DNA from: Biomphalaria glabrata
Taxonomy: Eukaryota; Mollusca; Gastropoda; Planorbidae
Assembly (NCBI RefSeq): GCF_947242115.1
Contig: NC_074719.1
Location: 46,925,384-46,989,383 of the forward strand
Direction: 5' to 3'
Length of the DNA: 64,000 nucleotides
The position numbers and the translations under genes were made by a program. The notes below the pieces were generated by a model. It saw only the letters and a list, made by a program, of their open reading frames with translations, was not told the DNA's origin and searched no databases. Positions 1 through 9,351 of the stretch are shown here, piece after piece (the first letter of the stretch is position 1; every line of letters begins with the position of its first letter).

Positions 1-413
1 TTAGACAATATAAAAGAAAAACATAATAAAAAGGCAGAAAAAAAAATACATCAAAAAGATATTATTTTTTTTTTAATGTAAATTTGATGCTTTAAAAAAA
101 AAAAGCAACAACTAAGCAAATAAAAAAAAAAAACATGTAAAATAGAATAAATGAGACTGTATAGAGTTGATAAAGTAAGCTTACACTGTTACACTAGAAA
201 CAAACAGATAAGTTTAAAAGTCAGGCCACTGATTTTAGAGATTTAATGTTATTTAATTAAGAGAATTCAAAACATAAATGAAAAAATTACAATGAGACCC
301 CATGGTACCAAACACAGAATTTTTTTTTATAGTACTGGTAACTGAGGAAGGTTTATTACAGGCATGAGTTTGATCTTTTTGAAACTAATTCCTAAAAAAA
401 AATGTTTTCCTAG
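1..413. other. AT-rich intron or flank, no gene seen
   Basis: This stretch is AT-rich with many A and T runs. I find no coding homology except a doubtful trace around 363-380, where HEFD-like codons resemble the EFDG segment that precedes the next GALC exon. That trace is too short to call. The 5' exons of the GALC pseudogene would be expected here or left of the window. Confidence 0.5.
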
Positions 414-485
414 GCAACTTCAAAACTACTTTGTCAACTATCCAGAGATTCAGGGGAATGAAATCTTAGACTATTTATAATTAAG
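414..485 (+). pseudogene. GALC: GALC exon relic, start of TIM barrel
   Basis: A TTTTCCTAG acceptor precedes 414 and a GTAAAT donor follows 485. The first frame reads ATSKLL. A one-base slip then gives VNYPEIQGNEILDYL, parallel to [23 protein letters not shown] of the human enzyme. The last few codons before the donor are also scrambled (TTATAATTAAG). The 72-bp length is close to the 69 bp expected. Confidence 0.7.
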
Positions 486-701
486 GTAAATTTGAGAAAA
501 ATAGTAATTTCTTGATTATGATTTTAAAACTGCTTTTTTCTATGACATATTTATTATAATGTAATAATGTTGTTTTTTTCAGTTAAATTAAACTGATGCA
601 AACAGTATTTACTTATTAACTTTGACTTACTGATTATCTATGATGAGTCTGGAATTATTATGTGTGCAGGATCTAAATTGTGGTGACCCATTCTGATTAT
701 T

Positions 702-850
702 GTAAAAATGTTTTACATGTTTCAGATGTTCCTTCAGAGTTGAAAACAACTACATTCTAGCTTGAATGTCCCACAAGAAGATGTGGGGTGGCAGCAGGCA
801 GGGGTCTAACCTAGGATCATGGAGACCACCAAACGATAGTCCAGAGTGTA
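702..850 (-). mobile_element. tRNA-derived SINE, family A, copy 1
   Basis: Reading the minus strand, the copy has a diverged GGTTYRAAC-type B box and ends in the family's fixed 3' part (ACTCTGAAGGAACATC..AACATGTAAAACA). The same 3' part recurs at 5601, 7351 and 56819. This copy ends about 15 bp upstream of the GALC exon at 865. Confidence 0.7.
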
Positions 851-864
851 TATGATTGATTGAG

Positions 865-930
865 AAGACAAAGAAGGGATGGATTACTGGAGCTAAAAGA
901 AGGCATAATTTAACAATAGACTACTTTGGG
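865..930 (+). pseudogene. GALC: GALC exon relic (GWITGAKRRHNLTIDYFG)
   Basis: This is a 66-bp, 22-codon block open in one frame, followed by a perfect GTAAGT donor at 931. It matches WIVGAKHYHDLDIDYIG of human GALC. The only acceptor candidate is the AG at 863-864. It has a poor pyrimidine tract because a family A SINE lies directly upstream, so splicing here may have been lost. An in-frame TGA at 853 prevents extension to the left. Confidence 0.75.
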
Positions 931-1604
931 GTAAGTTTCCGTAGCTGCCCCTACACTTTCTATGGTCTTATGTATTGGTTTTCTCTAGACTGTTTTTGTT
1001 TTTTTGTTGGTCTCTATTACATACACAGTTTAGTTCATAATATAAAGATATTTATATTTAACTCTATATGAAAAAGTTTATGTTAATATGTATTACAAGT
1101 GCTATGCCCCTTTGCTTGGGTTTGAAATGCCCTCTGTGTCAAATGAGTTAGCCTTAGTCAAGATAGCAACATAAAAAAAAAACATTCTTGAAAATGAACT
1201 CTACAAAACAAATATATTTGTTCTAGTTTCTACTAGCCTTAATTAACAGTTGACTGTCTAGATTTTACTTTTCTGTTGAATGAAATTTAGATGTTTATTT
1301 ATTTATTATTTTTCTTTGGTTTATCATAACATAAAGCTTGCTCAGTGCTCAGTTTAAGCTCTTTGGGGAACATGTGGGGAGAAGCAGTATTTCTGAGAAG
1401 ATTTCCATGCTGTTTCCAACCCTTACTTAACCCTTTCTGCAACATAGCTCAAGCCAAATCTAAATTGAAAATTTATGAAAATGTGTGGTGCTTACTGGAA
1501 TTCTAAATCCAGCCCCCTTGAAAGGTAGCCAACTGGTGTATGCCCCTCAGCCCCACAGGGACTTTGTATAAATCTAACAACTAATTTTAATTTATCTTCA
1601 TCAG

Positions 1605-1645
1605 ATATGGAATGAGAGAGGCTATAGTGTTGATTATATAAATAT
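1605..1645 (+). pseudogene. GALC: GALC exon relic with catalytic WNE
   Basis: The acceptor TTATCTTCATCAG ends at 1604 and the donor GTAGGT begins at 1646. The 41 bp read IWNERGYSVDYIN, matching IWNERSYNANYIK. The glutamate of WNE is the GH59 acid/base catalyst and is retained. The exon ends in phase 2, which does not fit the start of the next relic at 2186, so the splice frame is broken. Confidence 0.75.
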
Positions 1646-2185
1646 GTAGGTCTCAGCTGGGGGTGCACAGCCACGGAAAATACTGCATTCCTAACTTATC
1701 TTGGTACTTATTATAAAGGTAATTGTCTACATTTTATACTATACTATCTTTATAAGACATACTGTATAATAATACTTGTATATTTTTGGAAAAAGTGAAG
1801 ATCTTTGTTTTTACCAGATCATATTGGATGTATCTGATAGTTGTCCAAGAGTTAAAGATTAGTTTCTTGTCATCAAAAGGCATCACTTATTCTATAGTGA
1901 ATCATTGTAGAAATGATATAAAAAGTATTCTAACTTTTAATGTATATTGACATTTTTTCTCAAGTGATCATAAGGACAATCTTCTATAGCTTTTAAACAT
2001 ATCAAAATATTTTTTGAATATATAATAAACCAGATGGTTCATAAATAAATAGATTATTGAAATTCAACAGATTGTATATTTAGGGTCATATTTTCCAAAT
2101 CATTTTTGTTTTTGAAATTATTAGTTCTGTTAGAAGGCCTGCATACAACATTTACCAGACATCTTTGTTATCTCTCTATTTGCAG

Positions 2186-2491
2186 ACTTTGAGAAATGCA
2201 TTAGATTTAAACTTACTTTAGACTTAGGTCCTCTCGAGCCGTTCGGCGCATTGGGCGGCAAGCTGTCTCCATAAAGATCTGTCACTGGCAATGTCTGAAG
2301 CCTCCTCCCACCTGGTGTGTCGAGTTTGCCGTTTCTATAGCAATAGTGGTTTTACAGGGTGGGGTCGCTAGCCCCACGCCAAACCCTCCTCCTTTTTCAC
2401 CCGAGCTTGGGATTTAAATGGCTTTTAAAAATATTTTAATTCTAGCACATGATAGAGGATGGGATATTGCTCATGACATCTTAAAAGATTT
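2186..2491 (+). pseudogene. GALC: GALC exon relic split by a retroposon
   Basis: The acceptor TCTCTATTTGCAG ends at 2185. The first part reads TLRNALDLN (compare ILRKMLNYQGL). After a 199-bp insertion the exon resumes and, with one frame slip, reads ILILAHDRGWDIAHDILKD (compare KIIASDNLWESISASMLLD). No donor is seen where the alignment fades into an A/T run at about 2491. Confidence 0.65.
2212..2410 (-). mobile_element. short retroposon inserted in a GALC exon
   Basis: The 199-bp insert is flanked by an 8-bp direct repeat GATTTAAA (2204-2211 and 2411-2418). On the minus strand it ends in codons reading SDRSLWRQLAAQCAERLERT, typical of the C-terminus of LINE ORF2 proteins, then a short AAGT-type tail. 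It is either a severely 5'-truncated LINE or a SINE sharing a LINE 3' end. It has a higher GC content than its surroundings. Confidence 0.65.
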
Positions 2492-3157
2492 TTAAAAAAA
2501 ATGAGCTAAATCTGTTTATGCTATTGGGTATGTTGGTTAAGTTTTTTACTCCCCAAAACTAGTGATGATGAGATAGAAACAGATAAAAAGACAACACCAC
2601 ATAATTATTTTCAATTTTCCCTAATGCCATTAGAGAGGGGGAATGGGATGCCTCAATCGGCCAGGAAAACCAATGACTTAGTAGAGTTGAAGTAACTTAT
2701 TAACATGCATGACTAGATTGATCATGAAATGCATAGGACATAATTATATTCTCTTTTGAAGTAATGCCTGTAATCTAGAAGATATAAAGATTGTGTTGTC
2801 CTGTTCTTTTTGGTCTTCCTCTGTGCCTTGTGCCTGTGGGTTCCCATCTAAAGCCTGAATAGCTCTTTTGTTGGCATTTTTATTTTAGGTGTAACTTGTG
2901 TATTGTTCACTATTTATTAAGTTTTGAAAGTGGCTGAGTTTGGAAAGACCTAATCAACTTTCTAACAAACAGCTCTGCTAGCTTGTAGACATCTAGGTGA
3001 ACATATAAGGATATCTAGCATGTAATAAATTCTATGAAACTTTTAAAAGAATAAGTATATTATTATGAGGTTGTTTTTAGAATAAAGGCATATATTAATA
3101 TATTTAAATAGTTTGTACATTTTGGAAAGTGTTATGCAAAAGTGATTCTGTTCACAG
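2492..3157. other. GALC intron with a LINE scrap
   Basis: AT-rich intron. Around 2805-2905 it resembles the 3' coding part of the LINE at 3803-5150 (TTTTGGTCTTCCTCTG..AAGCCTG), in the same minus orientation. Nothing else is recognised. Confidence 0.5.
2805..2905 (-). mobile_element. LINE 3' fragment
   Basis: About 100 bp align by eye with 3950-4045 of the LINE at 3803-5150. The shared blocks are TTGGTCTTCCTCTG, GGGTTCC..TCTAA and GCCTG.ATAGCTCT. It is a decayed fragment of the same family. Confidence 0.55.
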
Positions 3158-3275
3158 CTGCCATTATCCAAGGACATATGATTCTCTGGAGGCTTACATC
3201 ACTGGAAAAAGTCTTTGGGCCCCTGAAGATTACAGTACATGTAATGCTGCAAAAGGAGGAGGATGCTGGGCCAGG
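3158..3275 (+). pseudogene. GALC: GALC exon, intact, with nucleophile Glu
   Basis: The acceptor TTCACAG ends at 3157 and the donor GTAAAC starts at 3276. One base plus 39 codons are open: [39 protein letters not shown]. This matches [28 protein letters not shown] and GAGCWGR in human GALC. The glutamate of PED corresponds to the catalytic nucleophile. Arg replaces the conserved Gly after HYP, a change at a well-conserved position. Confidence 0.85.
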
Positions 3276-3572
3276 GTAAACACTCCATAACATAATGACA
3301 TAGTGAATGAAATAACATTTTATTTTAGTGTATAATAGTTGTAATTTTAGTCTAAAATATTTAAATAAATGTTACAGTATAAGCCAGTTCCTGAATTAGC
3401 TTGTCACAATGCACATTCAGCCAAAGTTAAAAATTCTTGAATAAAGTTATCTCTATTGTACTTAAGCTAGCTATATCCTGTATAGTCAAAAGATTGGCAG
3501 CAATTCTCTCTGCAAATGATGATGTGCTGATTCATAATGGAACATTTGATTTTTTAATGGGGGGGGGGGGGG

Positions 3573-3802
3573 ACTTGCTAAGTGGTTAAGTGCAACTGCT
3601 TTAAGCTAGAGTTTTCAGGTTCAAATCTTGGTGAAGATTGTTTTTGAATTTCAGGATCTTAGAGTGCCTCAAGTCCATGCAATTCTAATGACATTAGTTG
3701 GGGAAGTAAAGAAGGTTTATCATTGTGCTGGCCATATCATGATACCTTTATAACTGTAGGCCACTGAAACAGATGACATTTACATCATCTGCCCTATAGA
3801 TT
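3573..3802 (+). mobile_element. SINE family B, 5' part, split by a LINE
   Basis: Degenerate A-box-like (CTAAGTGGTTAAGTG) and B-box-like (GGTTCAAATC) motifs are followed by the family B body (GTGAAGA.TG, GACATTAGTTGGGGAA, GCTGGCCA, CATCTGCCCTATAGA). The 3' remainder continues at 5151 after the LINE. A poly-G run precedes the copy. Confidence 0.75.
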
Positions 3803-5150
3803 CATCATCATCATCACTCCTTTGAGTTCCTTATGGAACATAGGGCCTCGACAAAAACACGCCACTCTCCACGGTCTCTTGCTAGCTTTTTGATGGTGTC
3901 CCAGCTCTTCCCGGTCTTCTCTGCTTCTTCAAGTACACTGCGTCGCCATGTTCATTTTGGTCTTCCTCTGAGTCTTGTTCCCTGGGGGTTCCACTCTAAG
4001 GCCTGCCTAGCTCTGTTGCTGGTATCTTTTCTAAGGGTGTGACCAATCCATCTCCACTTCCTCTCTAAGATCTGCACTTCTATATTTTTCTGTCCACTCA
4101 TCTCCCACAGTTTGGTGTTTTCTACTTTGTCATACCAGTGTATTTTTAGGATATTTCTCAGGCATCTGTTGATGAAGGTCTGTATTTTTTTTGTTGTGGC
4201 TTCAGTTGTTCTCCATGTTTCAGAACCATACAGTAGGACAGCCTTGACATTAGAGTTAAAGATTCTTAGTTTAGTCTTGTTTGAGATGTAAGGAGATTTC
4301 CAGGTTGGTTTTAGCTGTGTAAATGTCTGACATGCTAGATTTATACGGCGTTTAATGTCTTCATCTGTTCCACCTGATATACTGACTACACTCCCAAGGT
4401 ATATAAAATTTTCTACTTGGTCTATTGTCTGAGAATTCAATACTATGTCTCCACTTTGTTTATTGTTTACTTTAAGTACTTTAGTTTTTTGGTGGTTTAT
4501 TTTGAGGCCTACTCTTTTTCCTACTTCGCTTAAAGCTGTGACCTTTTCTTGCATATCCTGTAGTCTGTGTGATAATAGGGCTATGTCATCAGCGAATTCC
4601 AGATCTTCCAGCTTTTGTGTGAGAGTCCATTGGATTCCTTTCCCTGCGTTAGAGTAGGCTTCTTTTGTGACCCAATCCAGTACTAGAAGGAACAGGAGTG
4701 GTGAAAGAAGACATCCCTGTTTGACTCCTGTTGTGACTGGAAATTCCTCTGACAGCTTGCCACAGTGGGTTACTTGGCAGGTGAAACCATCATAAAGGTT
4801 CTTGATTATGGTTATTATTTTATTGGGATCCCATAATGTCTCATTACAGTCCAAATAGATTCTCTGTCGACACTATCAAAAGCTTTTTCAAAGTCAACAA
4901 AAGTTGCATAGAGAGGAGATTGCCATTCGACACATTGTTCTACAATTATCCTGAGTGTAGCTATTTGGTCAGCACAAGATCTCCCTTTTCTGAATCCGGC
5001 CTGTTCTTCCCTTAGGTGTTCATCACATGCTCCCTTTATTCTGTTTAGTAGGATTCTGCTAAAAATCTTGCTTGGTACTGACAGCAAAGTGATGCCTCGC
5101 CATTTCTCACATTGTGATAGATCTCCACTCTTTGGTATTTTTATTAGCAA
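3803..5150 (-). mobile_element. 5'-truncated LINE, reverse transcriptase part
   Basis: A 12-bp target duplication GCCCTATAGATT (3791-3802 and 5151-5162) brackets the insert. Minus-strand reading begins inside the reverse transcriptase (SGDLSQCEKWRGITLLSV) and passes the catalytic motifs FVDFEKAFDSV, GVKQGCLLSPLLF and FADDIALL. It ends with RKWRWIGHTLRK, RGRPK and TWRRSV, then a TGATGATGATG tail. One frameshift lies at about 4815-4854 and an in-frame TGA follows RGRPK at 3952. Otherwise the frame runs to the tail. The endonuclease domain is absent. The short trinucleotide tail and the C-terminal WRW..GH..RGRPK..TWRR pattern suggest an RTE-like clade, but the clade is not settled. Confidence 0.85.
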
Positions 5151-5180
5151 GCCCTATAGATTGCAAGTTTTAAAAGGCAT
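5151..5180 (+). mobile_element. SINE family B, 3' remainder
   Basis: The sequence CCCTATAGATTGCAAG corresponds to CCCTATAGACC.CAAGG at the 3' end of other family B copies. It directly continues the copy interrupted at 3802. Confidence 0.6.
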
Positions 5181-5600
5181 TCTTATTACATTTTAATCCG
5201 CAACTATTCTAAAAATTATAATCATTTTTTCAGACATTTTTTCTTTTCTGAGCCACTAAATTGATGATTATGTTAAATCAACAATTGATTTTAAAATAAT
5301 ATTTCTGATTTACTTTGATGCAAGAAAAGGCTAATATTATAAGCAATACTTACTATAGTCAAGTTATGCACTTTTATAAAGTATGCTAAGCAGGCTTAAA
5401 CAAAGCATAAAAAAAGAATATTTGCTATTGATCTTTTAGAAAATGGGGCTATAGAATATACAACTATATATTTCTTATAATTTTAATGAAGGTTTTTTTG
5501 TTTTTACATTTTACCCTCAAATTTAAATCAAAACTATGTCAATAGCTATATGTCTTCATAAGTTATAACTAATTTAACATGTATTTATCTTTGGAATGTT

Positions 5601-5777
5601 TGTAAATTGTTTTACATGTTTCGGATGTCCCTTCAGAGTTGAAGATAGTTTACTTCCTAGTCCAAACCTCCCGCAGGGTGATGGGGGATGGGAGAAGGCA
5701 GGGTTTGAACCAGAGGCCCTCGGTAAATCCGATTGACAGTCCAGCGCGCAAACTGCACGACCTGGCAGTCAGGATCG
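5601..5777 (-). mobile_element. SINE family A, copy 2
   Basis: Minus strand: a tRNA-like head (CTGCCAGGTCGTGCAGTTTG), B box near GGTTCAAACC, then GGAGGTTTGGACTAGGAAGT and the ACATGTAAAACA end. This is nearly the full length of the family. Confidence 0.75.
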
Positions 5778-6149
5778 TTATCTGGGTAACTATTGTCTGA
5801 TAAATTGAAATAAAGATTAAGTCTAGAAGAAGTAAAACTATGGCATGCATCCTGTCTGGAACTATCTATTCACCTAAATAGATATCGATTTAATTCCAAT
5901 AACTTCGATAGTAAAGCAGTTAACTTGCTATGTTGTGAGTCTTTTTTTTTTTAAAAAGAAAAAAAAAATGAACCATCTGTTGGTGCTTCTGCTCTGACAC
6001 TGAAAAAAAAGTAGGTCTGTTGAAGTTAATGAATAATAAAAACAAAGAAGAATATCCAGATTATACATGATTACATTTTGTAGTGTCATTCAATAAGGAA
6101 ATCTACTTGAATTGTAAGCATGTTTCTAACCCTAAATATTTACTATATA

Positions 6150-6352
6150 AATAAATTATGGCTTTCATATAGCATGAAGCTTATAGCATGCTCAGAGCAC
6201 TATGGTCCAATCTCATTTGTGGACCAGTGGGAGTAGGTTTTCTAACTGCCTTAAAGCACTCAGTAAGCACAACTCAACTCTTGCCCCCTTCATAGGCAGC
6301 CAAGCTAAGCCAAGTTCAAGCGTAGTTGGCCTCTTGACCACGCTTCCTACTA
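6150..6352 (-). mobile_element. SINE family C, copy 1
   Basis: Minus strand: an AAGCGTGGTCAAGAGGCCA head resembling a tRNA A box, then GGTCCACAAATGAGATTGG, GAGCATGCTATAAGC and an ATAT-rich 3' end. It shares this layout with copies at 8169, 41735 and 52588. Confidence 0.7.
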
Positions 6353-6605
6353 GGCTCGATTGGTTACCTTGGTTGTGGAAAAGGAAATATTTAAAGTTCT
6401 TGAAGTGTTCAGTATCCTCATTTTGTAATTAAACCTGATGCATGATGGACATTAATATTTTTACTTTATATTTTCATATGTTTCCAACTGTGAATTGCCT
6501 CTTACTTTAAAATTTAGCTCTAGCTGGATAACTTTGTGCAATAAAAAATTATGTTTAGATTTTGGAAATTATAATTTATGTGCTACATTCACTATATACT
6601 TGTAG

Positions 6606-6742
6606 AACTATTGCTTGGAATCTAATTGCAAGTTTCTACTGTCGACTGTCATACTAGATATGGTCTTATGACTGCATTAGAACCTTGGTCAGACAACTAT
6701 AATGTTTGCTCCCCCCCCTCCCTCCCTTCATAATGAAAGCAG
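6606..6742 (+). pseudogene. GALC: GALC exon relic (IAWNLIASFY..GLMTALEPW)
   Basis: Acceptor ACTTGTAG ends at 6605 and donor GTAAAT starts at 6743. The block reads TIAWNLIASFYCRLSY, then a stop and one-base slip, then RYGLMTALEPWSDNYNV. This matches [20 protein letters not shown] and LMTAQEPWSGHYVV of human GALC. The 3' part contains a C/T-rich stretch that no longer resembles the expected ESPVW. The phase-1 end (..GCA G) fits the start of the next exon. Confidence 0.75.
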
Positions 6743-7234
6743 GTAAATCTTTCATTTAGAGCCAAATTATATAAGCCTTACCGAATTTATACAATAAAAG
6801 TGTACTGAGCATGTTATAGTAGAAAGAAGACACATTATAGAAATCTTATATATAAGAATTTGGATACCAAGAAAAACAATCTTTTCTGTAGTGAAACTAG
6901 ATCTGTATGGATAATGGTTTGCTTTTAATGTTTAACAATACAGCCAATCAACCTTACTGGTACATCTGGTAACAGGTACATCTCTTATGGCTAAAATGAC
7001 CAGTGTGTGTGTTTTGTGTTTTGTGTGTGCATGTTGTTGGTTTTGAAAAAATGTTTGATGTGACTGCCAAGGCTTTTTACAAATCTTTTGTATATGTGTA
7101 TGTGTTTTTTTTTCTATTTTTTTAAATTTTATATTGTAATCGGAATTCTTAAATGGTGGGGAAAAAATGTAAACCACTATTTTGACTGTCAAAAACAATA
7201 AACCTAAAAAAAAAAATTTTGTAGTTTTAAACAA

Positions 7235-7345
7235 ATTGAATCACACTTATAACATATATAAAATATAGATTTATAACATATTGAATCACACTTATAACAT
7301 ATATAAAATATAAATTTATAACATATTGAATCACACTTATAATAC
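7235..7345. repeat. 55-bp direct repeat, about 2 copies
   Basis: TTGAATCACACTTATAACAT followed by ATATAAAATATA recurs at 7235, 7290 and partially at 7325. Confidence 0.7.
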
Positions 7346-7350
7346 ATACA

Positions 7351-7505
7351 GGCTAGCTGCCTGGTCGTGTGGTATATTGTTTGGACTTCTCGATGGTCCT
7401 GGGTTAATACCCTGCCTGCTGTCATCCTGCTGGAAGTTAGGACTAGGAAGTAAATTATCTTCAACTCTGAAGGAACAACTAAGATATGTGAAACATTTTA
7501 CAAAC
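7351..7505 (+). mobile_element. SINE family A, copy 3
   Basis: Plus-strand copy: head GGCTAGCTGCCTGGTCGTG (A-box-like), degenerate B box (GGGTTAATACC), body TTAGGACTAGGAAGT and end CTCTGAAGGAAC..AACATTTTAC. It runs up to the pyrimidine tract of the GALC exon at 7529. Confidence 0.75.
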
Positions 7506-7528
7506 ATTTTTTTGTCTTCCTTTCTCAG

Positions 7529-7667
7529 CACATACAACTCAATTTACTTCTATTGGCTGGAAATATTTAAAGCATGACAGTGGCGTAGGTAAATTACCAA
7601 ATAGTGGATCTTATGTTGGATTGATCAGCCCTGATGAACTGACCTGACCATTGTAATTGAAACCATA
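7529..7667 (+). pseudogene. GALC: GALC exon relic (HTTQFTSIGWKYLK)
   Basis: Acceptor TCTTCCTTTCTCAG ends at 7528 and donor GTGAGT begins at 7668. It reads (A)HTTQFTSIGWKYLKHDS, GVGKLPNSGSYVGLISPDEL, then a frame slip and TIVIETI. This tracks [40 protein letters not shown] and ETM in human GALC. The slip lies at 7636-7650. Confidence 0.85.
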
Positions 7668-7903
7668 GTGAGTAATAATTTCTTAAAAGCACTCTTCTTA
7701 CCTCCCTCCCCTCCCCTTAAGATTCTAAAGAAAAAATTTGTCAGCATGTTACATTACTAGACTGTAAGACTCTTTATGACATATCTGTCAGACATACCTA
7801 CAGGTTGGAAAACTTATCTATTTGACATACCTAGATGACATATTAACTCTGATTAATAAAAGAAAAAAGTTTTTCAGACACAATCACTTTATTTGTATTT
7901 CAG

Positions 7904-7993
7904 ACTCATGACCACTCTATCTGTATAGGTCCTGGTATACCCTGGGATGATGTTCACCCACAACTTTTAACTTGAAATCTTAAAGGAAGTTTT
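7904..7993 (+). pseudogene. GALC: GALC exon relic (THDHSICI..LKGSF)
   Basis: Acceptor TTGTATTTCAG ends at 7903 and donor GTAAGT starts at 7994. This 30-codon block is phase 0 at both ends: THDHSICIGPGIPWDDVHPQ, LLT, stop, NLKGSF. It is parallel to [20 protein letters not shown] and FATFVLKGSF. A single in-frame TGA interrupts it. Confidence 0.75.
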
Positions 7994-8139
7994 GTAAGTA
8001 TATTTCATTAGATTCTTCTGCTTAAAATAATTTATAACAATAAAGAAAAAGTTAAAGACTGCTATTGCATGAGGCTTGTATTTAAAAAAAAAAAAAAGAA
8101 AATATAATTACTGACAAATGAATTCAAAAGTTTGATGTC

Positions 8140-8472
8140 AGCTGGCAGAATATGAACCTGGCACCATTATTATTATTATTATAGCTTTTATATAGCGCTA
8201 CTTTCATGCTTATAGCATGCTCAGAGCGCTTTTTGGTCCAATCTCATTTGTGGACCGGTGGGGGGGGGAGGGGGTATCTAGGAGTTGGTTTTCCGTGCTG
8301 CCTTTGGGCGCTCAGTAAACACATTTCTGCCCGAGTCGGGTGTCGAACCTCGAGCCCCCTTCTAGGTAGCCAAGCCAAGCCAAGTTCAAGCGCACTTGGC
8401 CTCTCGACCACGCTTCCCACCATTGTGAAAGATAATCCAGTGTGCATACTGCACAACCAGGCAGCCATCCAG
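8140..8472 (-). mobile_element. SINE family A copy interrupted by SINE C
   Basis: Left of 8162 lies AATATGAACCTGGCACCAT, matching the B-box region of family A in minus orientation. Right of 8417 the copy resumes as AATCCAGTGTGCATACTGCA and CAACCAGGCAGCCATCC, the tRNA-like head. The family C SINE at 8169-8417 sits inside it. Confidence 0.7.
8169..8417 (-). mobile_element. SINE family C, copy 2, with target duplication
   Basis: A 7-bp duplication CACCATT (8162-8168, 8418-8424) flanks the copy. Minus strand: GGAAGCGTGGTCGAGAGGCC (A box), GGTTCGACACC (B box), GGTCCACAAATGAGATTGG, AGCATGCTATAAGCATGAAA, AGCGCTATATAAAAGC and an (ATA)n tail. The pol III promoter boxes are well preserved. Confidence 0.85.
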
Positions 8473-8647
8473 TCTTAAAAAGAATGTGTTAATTAATCAT
8501 TTTATTTAGTTTTAAATTAGACTGTTTTATGTTTTATTTGTATCTCTTTTCTATGGACTTTCTTTTGTTTTAACAATAATTTATTACCAGTTATATAAAT
8601 TTACCAAAATGTTTGCAGCTAAATATCACTACCATTGTTATCTTTAG

Positions 8648-8736
8648 GCTAAACTAACAAGCATGAATGTCTGGTACAGTAAGATAGGGTTAATGGTCAA
8701 CCTGACATTATGGTTCATTCATTGGGACAGCTAATG
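8648..8736 (+). pseudogene. GALC: GALC exon relic (MNVWYSKI)
   Basis: Acceptor TTATCTTTAG ends at 8647 and donor GTGAGT starts at 8737. The start reads AKLTSMNVWYSKI (compare SEIPELQVWYTKLG). The end, in another frame, reads MVHSLGQLM. One frame break lies between them near 8690. Confidence 0.65.
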
Positions 8737-9210
8737 GTGAGTCAATTCTATTTTTAAATATTAAATTAATCTGATGAATTCCTTTGACTCTTTTTGTATT
8801 ACGTATCAAACTTGGCAGTGAAACAAAGACCAAGGAAAAGAAGCATAACTTAATTTATTTAGGTGATAGAGTAGCAGAGCAGGCCTAAAGTGTCTAATGC
8901 AGAACATTCTTAGGACATAAGCAATGTATTCATATCTTGTACCTTTGCTGAAATGTTAACAGACAGAAATTTAAAGTAGGGAATCCACCTGGGAAATAGT
9001 TTAAAGAGTGTTGGTAGACAAAAAGATTTTAAAAAAATAACCATAGACTTGCAATGAAAAAAAAAAGAGCCTACTGCTGTGCCACACCAGTTGGTTAAAA
9101 GAAAGACTTAGCAAAAGAAAATCTGGAGATGCTTTAGTAATAAATAAGTCAGCACTTTAATATTGTATTCATATATTTATATTCAAATTATCACATTCCA
9201 TCTTTCACAG

Positions 9211-9351
9211 TTTGTGTCTGACCAAGCAGTTCTCAAGTTAGGGCTTGATGAAGTCTACAAACTGACCATTATATCTACTGGACAAAAAGGATCATATTCT
9301 GACCCCCTCCCTCCCAACCATTTCCTCTGCCTTATCTTGATGACTTTGAAG
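9211..9351 (+). pseudogene. GALC: GALC exon relic (YKLTIISTGQKGSY)
   Basis: Acceptor CATCTTTCACAG ends at 9210 and donor GTATAC starts at 9352. It reads FVSDQAVLKLGLDEVYKLTI, ISTGQKGSYSDPLPP, then a one-base slip in a C-rich run (about 9303-9316) and QPFPLPYLDDFE. Human GALC has LFTLTTLTTGRKGSYPLPP and SQPFPSTYKDDFN. The slip lies in a homopolymer-rich spot, so this one could be a sequencing error. Confidence 0.75.

Larger units (their letters stand above)
5181..6605. other. GALC intron with two SINE copies
   Basis: AT-rich intron sequence. Family A and C SINE copies are listed separately. The GALC exon expected here (parallel to ILNQNYINGYMTS) was not found. Confidence 0.5.
6743..7528. other. 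GALC intron, AT-rich
   Basis: The intron holds a short tandem motif (about 55 bp, TTGAATCACACTTATAACATA) at 7235-7345 and a family A SINE that ends 24 bp before the next exon. No other feature is seen. Confidence 0.6.

Noticed and set aside
1796-1858. Possible GALC exon (IILDVSDSCP) after TTTTTACCAG
   Set aside because: The real counterpart of this GALC segment is the LAHDRGWDI block at 2411-2491. The similarity here is too short.
3833-4042. Plus-strand open frame opposite the LINE
   Set aside because: Shadow of the reverse transcriptase frame on the minus strand, without its own homology.
8206-8478. 90-codon open frame on the plus strand
   Set aside because: It is the antisense of a family C SINE with intact pol III boxes.
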